Positions 58,091 to 64,000 of a stretch of DNA of 64,000 nucleotides are shown piece by piece (position 1 is the first letter of the stretch; each line of letters begins with the position of its first letter). The notes below the pieces were generated by a model. The model was given only the letters and a program-made list of their open reading frames with translations. It was not told where the DNA came from and ran no database searches. This DNA is from Gulosibacter sediminis (GTDB lineage Bacteria > Actinomycetota > Actinomycetes > Actinomycetales > Microbacteriaceae), in assembly GCF_023370115.1 (NCBI RefSeq), contig NZ_CP097160.1, forward strand, positions 434,001 through 498,000, given 5' to 3'. A program made the translations under genes and the position numbers.

Positions 58091-59653
58091 ATGACGAACC
58101 AAGTTGACGGCCCCATCACCACCGCGATTAAGGGCCCGAGCTCGAAGGGCCTCAGCGTCGGCAAAGTCGGCGTGATTGGCGGCGCCGTCATCGGCGTCTC
58201 GACCATTGCGCCCGCCTACACCCTCACCTCGGGGCTCGGGCCGACCGTCTCGGAGGTCGGACTGCAGACGCCCGCGATTCTGCTCATCGGCTTCATCCCG
58301 ATGCTGCTCGTGCTCTTTGGGTACCGAGAGCTCAACATGGCCCTGCCCGACTCGGGCACCTCGTTCACCTGGGCAACGCGCGCGTTTGGCCCGATCATCG
58401 GGTGGATGACCGGCTGGGGCCTCGTGTCGGCGACGATTCTCGTGCTCTCGAACCTCGCGGCGGTCGCCACCGACTTCTTCTTCATTCTGCTCGCGCAGAT
58501 CAGCGGCAACTCGGCGCTCTCGGACATCCCCTCCGATCATCTCTTTCTCAATATCGTCGTCACCACGATCTTCGTCGCGCTCGCGGCGTGGATCGGCTAT
58601 CGCGGCATCGAGACGACCGAGCGCGTGCAGTGGGGCCTCGTCGTGTTCCAGCTCATCGCGCTCGTTTGGTATTCGGTCGCCGCGATCACCTCGGCGCTCG
58701 GCGGCGACGCCTTCGACGCGACGCCCGTCGACGTGAGCTGGTTCAACCCGTTTGAGGTCGGCGACCTCTCGGTGGTCATCGCCGGCGTCTCGCTCTCGAT
58801 CTTCATGTTCTGGGGTTGGGACACCGTGATCACCATGAACGAGGAGACGAAGGACCCGAAGCGCACGCCGGGCCGCGCCGCCACCGTCACGATCATCACG
58901 ATCGTCATGCTCTACCTGCTCGTCACGGTCGCGACCCTGATGTGGGCTGGTGTCGGCGATGAGGGGCTCGGAGCCGGCAACCCCAAGAACCAGGAGTCGA
59001 TCTTCGCGGTGCTCGCGCCCGAGGTGATGGGGCCGTTCGCGATTCTCATGTCGATCGCGATCCTCACCTCATCGCTCGCCTCACTGCAGTCGACGATGGT
59101 GTCGCCGGCGCGGACGATGCTCGCGATGGGCTTCTACGAGGCCATGCCAAAGTCGTTCGCGAAGATTTCGCCGCGCTTCAAGTCGCCGGGCGTCGCGACG
59201 TTCGTCGCGGCCACCGCCTCCATCGTCTTCTACGTGGTGATGCGCCTGGTCAGCGAGAACGCGCTGTGGGACACGATCACCGCCCTTGGCATGATGGTGT
59301 GTTTCTATTACGGCGCGACCGGCTTGGCGGCGGTCTGGTACTTCCGCCGCAGTTGGTTCACGAGCGTGCGGAACTTCTTCATGCGATTCCTGCTGCCGCT
59401 CGCCGGCGGCGCGACGCTCGTGTGGATGTTCGTGCAGACCTGCATCGACTCGATCGACCCGGAGTATGGTTCGGGCTCGTCGATCGGGGGCCTGGGACTC
59501 GTGTTTGTGCTCGGCATCGGTGTGCTGCTGCTCGGTGTGGTGCTCATGATCGTGATGCGCCTCGTGAACCCACGCTACTTCCGCGGTGAGACCCTCGAGG
59601 TGTCGGAGTATGAGCGCGACAAGGTCGAGGGTGTCGAGTTGTTGCCCGAGTAG
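58091..59653 (+). CDS. APC-superfamily amino acid permease
   Basis: The 520-residue membrane protein has about 12-14 segments. The first is GKVGVIGGAVIGVSTIAPAYTL, the discontinuous helix that binds substrate in this family. FTWATRAFGPIIGWMTGWGLV, WDTVITMNEETKDPKRTPGRAA and SPARTMLAMGFYEAMPKSFAKI follow. Position beside gabT suggests GABA or a related amine as substrate, but this is inferred. GGAG lies 4 nt before the ATG. Confidence 0.9.
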   Translation: MTNQVDGPITTAIKGPSSKGLSVGKVGVIGGAVIGVSTIAPAYTLTSGLGPTVSEVGLQTPAILLIGFIPMLLVLFGYRELNMALPDSGTSFTWATRAFGPIIGWMTGWGLVSATILVLSNLAAVATDFFFILLAQISGNSALSDIPSDHLFLNIVVTTIFVALAAWIGYRGIETTERVQWGLVVFQLIALVWYSVAAITSALGGDAFDATPVDVSWFNPFEVGDLSVVIAGVSLSIFMFWGWDTVITMNEETKDPKRTPGRAATVTIITIVMLYLLVTVATLMWAGVGDEGLGAGNPKNQESIFAVLAPEVMGPFAILMSIAILTSSLASLQSTMVSPARTMLAMGFYEAMPKSFAKISPRFKSPGVATFVAATASIVFYVVMRLVSENALWDTITALGMMVCFYYGATGLAAVWYFRRSWFTSVRNFFMRFLLPLAGGATLVWMFVQTCIDSIDPEYGSGSSIGGLGLVFVLGIGVLLLGVVLMIVMRLVNPRYFRGETLEVSEYERDKVEGVELLPE

Positions 59654-59660
59654 GGCGCGT

Positions 59661-59666
59661 TAGGCT
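59661..59666 (+). promoter_or_regulatory. -10 element for the leaderless FAH-family gene
   Basis: TAGGCT is followed by GGCCCG and then the GTG start at 59673. The interval and hexamer are identical to the PucR and channel genes. Confidence 0.6.
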
Positions 59667-59672
59667 GGCCCG

Positions 59673-60443
59673 GTGAAGATCGCACGTTTCGATTACCAGA
59701 ACCAGCTCGCCTACGGCATTCTCGACGAAGAGACCAACGAACTCGTCAAGCTCTTCGGCGACCCGCTCTACACCGGCTTCGAGACGACCGACGAGCGCAT
59801 CCCGCTCGACGAGGCGCGCCTGCTCGCCCCGGTCATCCCGCGCTCGAAGGTCGTTGCGTTTGGCCGTAACTATGCCGCCCACGCCGCCGAGATGGGCAAC
59901 GAGGTACCGGGCGAGCCGCTCATGTTCCTCAAGCCGAACACGTCGATCGTCGGCCCCGGGCATCCGATCATCCTGCCGAAGCAGTCCGAAGAGGTGCACT
60001 ACGAGGCCGAGCTCGCCGTCGTGATCGGCCAGGTCGCGCGCAACGTGCCCGCGCACGACGCCGAGCAGGTCATCTTCGGCTACACCGTCGGCAACGACGT
60101 GACCGCACGCGACCTGCAGCGCAAGGACGGCCAGTGGTCGCGCGCGAAGGGCTTCGACTCGTTCTGCCCGCTCGGCCCCTACATCGAGACCGAGTTCGAC
60201 CCGACCGAGGGCGCGATCGGCAGCCAGGTGAACGGCGAGACCCGCCAGGTCGGCAACCTCAACCAGATGGAGCGCTCGATCGGCACGCTGATCGAGTACG
60301 CGTCGAGCATCTTCACGCTGCTGCCCGGCGACGTGCTGCTCACCGGCACCCCCGAGGGCGTCGGCCAGATTGTCGAGGGTGACGAGGTTACCTGCGCGAT
60401 CGAAGGCATCGGCGCGCTCATGAACCCGGTGACTGCTGCTTAA
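59673..60443 (+). CDS. Fumarylacetoacetate hydrolase family protein
   Basis: The 256-residue protein has the FAH fold motifs: VVAFGRNYAAHAAEMG, LMFLKPNTSIVGPG, the metal-binding HYEAELAVVIG (ExE pair) and GYTVGNDVTARDLQ with Asp, the conserved Lys in SRAKGFDSFCPLGP, and LLPGDVLLTGTPEGVG. Family members hydrolyse C-C bonds in diketo acids or decarboxylate oxaloacetate; the substrate is undetermined. The GTG start lies 19 nt after the permease stop. Its 3' end overlaps that of the convergent channel gene by 26 nt. Confidence 0.9.
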   Translation: MKIARFDYQNQLAYGILDEETNELVKLFGDPLYTGFETTDERIPLDEARLLAPVIPRSKVVAFGRNYAAHAAEMGNEVPGEPLMFLKPNTSIVGPGHPIILPKQSEEVHYEAELAVVIGQVARNVPAHDAEQVIFGYTVGNDVTARDLQRKDGQWSRAKGFDSFCPLGPYIETEFDPTEGAIGSQVNGETRQVGNLNQMERSIGTLIEYASSIFTLLPGDVLLTGTPEGVGQIVEGDEVTCAIEGIGALMNPVTAA

Positions 60444-61266
60444 GTAGCAACGCCTTAATTTCTGCGAGCTCGTGGCGCATGGCCGCGAGCTCGCGGTCGT
60501 GTGGGAGGGGTTGGCGTTCGTCCTCGGGCGCCGTCTCGTGCAGGTTCGACATCGTGTCGACGATGACCGCGATGAAGAGATTGAGCATGACGAATGCCGA
60601 GACGAGGATGAACGGGATGAAGAAGAGCCACGCGCTCGGATGCGCATCCATCACCGGCACGACGACGCCGAGCGCCCAGCTGTCGAGCGTCATCACCTGA
60701 AAGAGCGTGAGCAGCGACGTCGGGATCGAGCCGAACATCTCGGGGTGTGAGTCGCCGAAGAGCACCGTCGCCATGACGGCGCCGACGTAGAAGATGATCG
60801 CCATGAGCGCGGCGATCGCGCCGATGCCGGGGATGGCCCGGATGATCGCCTCGGCGATGCGGCGCAGCTGAGGGAGTCGGTTGACGAGCCGCAGCACCCG
60901 CAGCACGCGCAGGGCGCGGAGCACCGCGAGCGGGCCCGATGAAGGGATGAGCGCGATCGCGACGACGAGGAAGTCGAACACGTTCCAGCCATCGCGCCAG
61001 AATGCGCGCCCGAGCGCGAACATCTTCGCCGCGAGCTCGATGATGAAGATCACGAGCGCGGCCACGTCGAGCACGTGCAGGAGCCCGCCCGCCCGCGCCA
61101 TCACCGCATCCGAGGTTTCGAGGCCGAGCGTCACCGCATTCACGATGATCACGGCGATGATGAAGTTCTGCACGGCGGGGTGCAGCACGAGTTCGCCGAC
61201 GCGGCGCCGAATGCCCGTCGCGTGGGGATTGGGCTGCCAGGGCTCAGGCGGGGAGGCGGTGCGCAT
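60418..61266 (-). CDS. Voltage-gated ion channel of the bacterial sodium channel (NaChBac) type
   Basis: The 282-residue single-repeat channel has six membrane segments and forms a homotetramer. S4 has Arg at every third position (R117, R120, R123, R126 in LRALRVLRVLRLVNR). The pore helix and filter read LLTLFQVMTLDSWALG, where NaChBac has TLESWAS; Asp195 replaces the filter Glu. S6 is FILVSAFVMLNLFIAVIVDTM, and a C-terminal coiled-coil follows (HDRELAAMRHELAEIKALLLKQ). The ATG has TAGGCT exactly 6 nt upstream and no ribosome site, so it is likely leaderless. Confidence 0.9.
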   Translation of the reverse strand: MRTASPPEPWQPNPHATGIRRRVGELVLHPAVQNFIIAVIIVNAVTLGLETSDAVMARAGGLLHVLDVAALVIFIIELAAKMFALGRAFWRDGWNVFDFLVVAIALIPSSGPLAVLRALRVLRVLRLVNRLPQLRRIAEAIIRAIPGIGAIAALMAIIFYVGAVMATVLFGDSHPEMFGSIPTSLLTLFQVMTLDSWALGVVVPVMDAHPSAWLFFIPFILVSAFVMLNLFIAVIVDTMSNLHETAPEDERQPLPHDRELAAMRHELAEIKALLLKQQSPGS

Positions 61267-61272
61267 TCGCTA

Positions 61273-61278
61273 AGCCTA
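61273..61278 (-). promoter_or_regulatory. -10 element for the leaderless channel gene
   Basis: TAGGCT on the minus strand, followed by TAGCGA and then ATG at 61266. Confidence 0.6.
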
Positions 61279-61350
61279 GAAAGCGTGCGGGCGCATCGAC
61301 ATCGCCCCGTCGGCGTACTTGGCCTGCGCCTTCGGACGGGACGCGGCCAG

Positions 61351-62385
61351 CTACATCCAATTTGCGCGTTTGAAGAAGAAGTAGAGCCCGACGCCGACCG
61401 CGAGCATCATGCCGAGCGCCATCGGGTAGCCGAACGCCCAGTGGAGTTCAGGCATATCGTCGAAGTTCATGCCGTAAATGGCGCCGACGAGGGTCGGGGC
61501 GAAGAGGATCGCGGCCCAACCGGAGATCTTCTTCATGTCTTCGTTTTGGCGCTGCGCCACAAGGGTTGAGTTGACGCTGAGAATCTGCGTGAGCGACTCC
61601 TTGAGTTCGCGCGTCTGCGCGACGTGGCGCGCCAGGTGGTCGGCGACGTCGTCAAGGTACTTCTGCAGCTCGGCGGGGATGTCGTACTTCCCGAAGCCGC
61701 CGCGCAGAGCCGTCACGACTTCGGTCATTGACGACATGGTCTGCAGCATGTCGATGACCTCCTGGCTCAGGCGATAGATGCGCTCGGTGACCGCCGCATC
61801 CCCGCTAAATACCTGGCGCTCGATCTGCTCCTGGTCGATCTCGAGGCCGCGGAGCACCGGCTCGTAACCGTCGACGATCGCGTCGATGACGCGGTAAACG
61901 ACCGCCTCGGGGCCGAGCGAGAGCAGGTTCGTCTGCGCCAGCACGCTGTCGTCGTCGCGGCGAATCAGGCTGAAGGGATGCTCGGCGTCGTGATCGCTCA
62001 CCCGCGTGCCGTCGATCCATTCGTTGTCTTGGCAGAGCACGGCGACGTTACCAGGGCGCACGAGCACGTGAAACTCGTCGAAGTCGATCTCTTCGATGTC
62101 GTCAAGGTAGCGGGCCGAGCGCAGTACGAGCAGCAGCACGTCGCCGGCGCGCTCGAGCTTCGGCCGTTGGTTCGCGATGAGGATGTCTTCGAGCATGACC
62201 GGGTGCAGCTGCCAGGCGGTGCCGAGCTCGGCGATCTGCTCGGGCGTGGGCTCTGGGTAGAACGACATGGCCATGCGATCGGGCGCGTCACCAACGAAGT
62301 CGAGCGCGTCGGCGGGCGTCGTGTCGGCGGGGGCCTTCGAGGGCTGCCCACCAGAGATAAGGCGAATGATCGGGCCATGAGTCAC
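61351..62385 (-). CDS. corA: CorA-family magnesium/cobalt transporter
   Basis: The approximately 344-residue protein has the large acidic cytoplasmic domain and two C-terminal membrane segments. The filter motif is YGMNF (LVGAIYGMNFDDMPELHWAFGYP by parts) between ISGWAAILFAPTLVGAIYGM and PMALGMMLAVGVGLYFFF. It forms a homopentameric Mg2+ channel. The start is uncertain: GTG 62385 (VTHGPIIRL) is chosen, though no good ribosome site exists; an ATG at 62436 would overlap the divergent gltX start. It precedes the channel gene by 84 nt in the same direction. Confidence 0.9.
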   Translation of the reverse strand: MTHGPIIRLISGGQPSKAPADTTPADALDFVGDAPDRMAMSFYPEPTPEQIAELGTAWQLHPVMLEDILIANQRPKLERAGDVLLLVLRSARYLDDIEEIDFDEFHVLVRPGNVAVLCQDNEWIDGTRVSDHDAEHPFSLIRRDDDSVLAQTNLLSLGPEAVVYRVIDAIVDGYEPVLRGLEIDQEQIERQVFSGDAAVTERIYRLSQEVIDMLQTMSSMTEVVTALRGGFGKYDIPAELQKYLDDVADHLARHVAQTRELKESLTQILSVNSTLVAQRQNEDMKKISGWAAILFAPTLVGAIYGMNFDDMPELHWAFGYPMALGMMLAVGVGLYFFFKRANWM

Positions 62386-62423
62386 GAGTCGAATGGTCTC
62401 ACGAACACTAGGATGGAGACACC

Positions 62424-63908
62424 ATGACTGCACCATCAGAGATTCGTGTTCGTTTCTGCCCGTCGCCCACCGGCACCCCGCACGTCGGGCTCATCCGAAC
62501 CGCCCTGTTCAACTGGGCGTACGCGAAGCACGTCGGCGGCAAGTTCGTGTTCCGCATCGAGGACACCGACGCGCAGCGCGACTCGGAGGAGAGCTACCAG
62601 CAGATTCTCGAGGCGCTGAACTGGCTCGGTCTCGACTGGGACGAGGGCATCGGCGTCGGCGGCCCGCACGAACCGTACCGCCAGTCGCAGCGTGGTGACA
62701 TCTACCAGGATGTGATTCAGAAGCTGCTCGAGGCCGGTCACCTCTATGAGTCGTTCGCGACGGCCGAGGAGATCGAGGCGCGCAACGTCGCGAACGGTCG
62801 CGACCCGCGCCAGGGCTACGACAATTTCGAGCGCGAGCTCACCGACGAGCAGAAGGCGGCGTTCCGCGCCGAGGGCCGCGAGCCGAGCCTGCGTCTGCGC
62901 GTGCCCGACACCGACCTCAGCTTCGACGACCTCGTGCGCGGCGAGATCACGTTCAAGGCGGGCTCGTTCCCCGACTTCGTCGTCGTGCGCCCGAACGGCC
63001 AGCCGCTCTACACGCTCGTGAACCCAGTTGATGATGCGCTCATGGAGATCACGCACATCATGCGTGGCGAGGACCTCCTCTCGTCGACGCCACGGCAGAT
63101 CGCGCTGTACCACGCGCTCGTCGAGATCGGCGTCGCGAAGTTCATTCCGCGCTTCGGTCACCTCCCGTACGTCATGGGCGAGGGCAACAAGAAGCTCTCC
63201 AAGCGCGACCCCGAGTCGAACCTGTTCCTGCACCGCGACCGCGGGTTCCTCCCCGAGGGCCTGCTCAACTACCTCGCGCTGCTCGGCTGGTCGATTGCTG
63301 CCGACCGCGACGTGTTCACGATGGAAGAGATGTGCGCGGCGTTCGACGTCGCCGACGTCAACCCGAACCCGGCGCGCTTCGACCTGAAGAAGGCCGAGGC
63401 GATCAACGCCGAGCACGTGCGCCTGCTCGAGCCCGAAGACTTTGCGGCTCGGCTCGTGCCGTACCTGCAGGCGGCCGAGCTCGTGGCGACGCCGGCGACG
63501 GATGCGCAGCTCGAGATCGTGCGCCAGGCCGCGCCGCTCGTGCAGTCGCGCATGCAGCTGCTCGGCGAGACGCCGGGTCTGCTCGGCTTCCTCTTCGTGT
63601 CGACCGACGACCTCGTGTTCGAGGACGACGCGCTCAAGACGCTCAAGGACGGCGCGCTCGACGTGCTCGCGGCAACCGCCGAGTCGCTCGAGGGCGTGAG
63701 CGAGTGGGCGACCGAGCCGATCGAGGCCGCGATGCGCGCGAAGCTCATCGACGAGCTCGGCATCAAGCCGCGGCTCGCGTTTGGCCCGGCCCGCGTGGCC
63801 CTGTCGGGCCGCCGCATCTCGCCGCCGCTGTTTGAGTCGATGGAGCTGCTTGGTCGCGACGCGACGCTGGCGCGCATCCAGAAGCTCCGCGACCACCTGA
63901 GCGCCTAG
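62424..63908 (+). CDS. gltX: Glutamyl-tRNA synthetase
   Basis: Class I aminoacyl-tRNA synthetase. The 494-residue protein has [20 protein letters not shown] (HIGH-type motif), the [16 protein letters not shown] glutamate-binding segment, and [14 protein letters not shown] (KMSKS type, about residue 257). The C-terminal anticodon-binding helices follow. The form lacks features separating discriminating from non-discriminating enzymes by eye. GGAG lies 5 nt before the ATG. TAGGAT at 62409-62414 is a -10 candidate, giving a very short leader. It is followed by an overlapping-spaced FAD oxidoreductase. Confidence 0.96.
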   Translation: MTAPSEIRVRFCPSPTGTPHVGLIRTALFNWAYAKHVGGKFVFRIEDTDAQRDSEESYQQILEALNWLGLDWDEGIGVGGPHEPYRQSQRGDIYQDVIQKLLEAGHLYESFATAEEIEARNVANGRDPRQGYDNFERELTDEQKAAFRAEGREPSLRLRVPDTDLSFDDLVRGEITFKAGSFPDFVVVRPNGQPLYTLVNPVDDALMEITHIMRGEDLLSSTPRQIALYHALVEIGVAKFIPRFGHLPYVMGEGNKKLSKRDPESNLFLHRDRGFLPEGLLNYLALLGWSIAADRDVFTMEEMCAAFDVADVNPNPARFDLKKAEAINAEHVRLLEPEDFAARLVPYLQAAELVATPATDAQLEIVRQAAPLVQSRMQLLGETPGLLGFLFVSTDDLVFEDDALKTLKDGALDVLAATAESLEGVSEWATEPIEAAMRAKLIDELGIKPRLAFGPARVALSGRRISPPLFESMELLGRDATLARIQKLRDHLSA

Positions 63909-63917
63909 GAGGCCGCT

Positions 63918-64000
63918 GTGACCATCGCGCCGGAAGACCACTACGAGGTCGTCATCGTCGGTGGCGGCCCCGCCGGGCTGCAGGCCGCGCTGCTGCTCGC
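63918..64000 (+). CDS. FAD/NAD(P)-dependent oxidoreductase (partial, N-terminus)
   Basis: Only 27 residues are in view. They contain the dinucleotide-binding motif VVIVGGGPAGLQAALLL (GxGxxG). The GTG start has TAGGAGG 5 nt upstream, overlapping the gltX stop. It could be a thioredoxin-reductase-like protein; the rest lies outside the window. Confidence 0.75.
   Translation, partial: MTIAPEDHYEVVIVGGGPAGLQAALLL

Overview
The window looks like chromosomal DNA of a high-G+C actinobacterium, most probably of the family Microbacteriaceae. The evidence is the mtrA-mtrB-lpqB cluster followed by comF, hpf and secA, a WhiB-family protein, a PdtaS-type histidine kinase, an actinobacterial 16S rRNA and strong codon bias toward G/C in third positions. 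I cannot name the genus by eye. No phage, insertion sequence or CRISPR array was seen. Almost all of the window is core genome.

Layout. 1-10451: a leftward membrane protein cut by the window edge, then MtrA/MtrB two-component signalling with its lipoprotein LpqB, ComF, ribosome hibernation factor and SecA. 10454-17675: a tyrosine-phosphatase-like protein, an Rv3235-family protein, an unknown protein, an excisionase-type DNA-binding protein, an orphan CpaB-like/CpaE-like pair, PdtaS, WhiB, a small membrane protein and a peroxiredoxin. 17968-20772: a polar amino-acid ABC transporter and tRNA-Lys. 20898-25000: an FAD oxidoreductase, a DsbA-like/VKOR-like pair for extracytoplasmic disulfide formation, and two uncharacterised leftward genes. 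25142-31008: TetR regulator, MMPL transporter and YhgE/Pip protein, which look like one operon. 31009-36746: a complete rrn operon (tandem promoters, 16S, 23S, 5S, terminator). 36758-44235: a leftward sugar-isomerase-like gene, then a Mrp Na+/H+ antiporter operon with fused MrpA/B. 44245-53445: branched-chain amino acid genes ilvD, ilvB, ilvN and ilvC, an ABC exporter, leuB and ilvE. 53442-60443: a GABA or related amine catabolism region with a PucR regulator divergent from gabT, a TetR regulator, a universal stress protein, an APC permease and an FAH-family hydrolase. 60418-64000: a NaChBac-type channel, CorA, gltX and the start of an FAD/NAD(P) oxidoreductase.

Most notable observations: (1) the MMPL protein carries a C-terminal domain that aligns by eye with a whole ABC ATPase but has lost the Walker A, signature, Walker B and H-loop residues. 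(2) A TANNNT -10 element lies exactly 6 nt before the start codon of several genes (pdtaS, ilvD, the PucR gene, the FAH gene, the channel gene), which predicts leaderless transcripts. (3) Three perfect DnaA-box-like nonamers lie in two nearby intergenic regions. (4) The sodium-channel homologue has Asp instead of Glu in its selectivity filter. (5) The CpaE-like ATPase lacks the Walker A lysine and stands alone with a SAF-domain protein. Several palindromes beside regulators are good operator candidates. All functional statements rest on reading motifs by eye; no database search was run.
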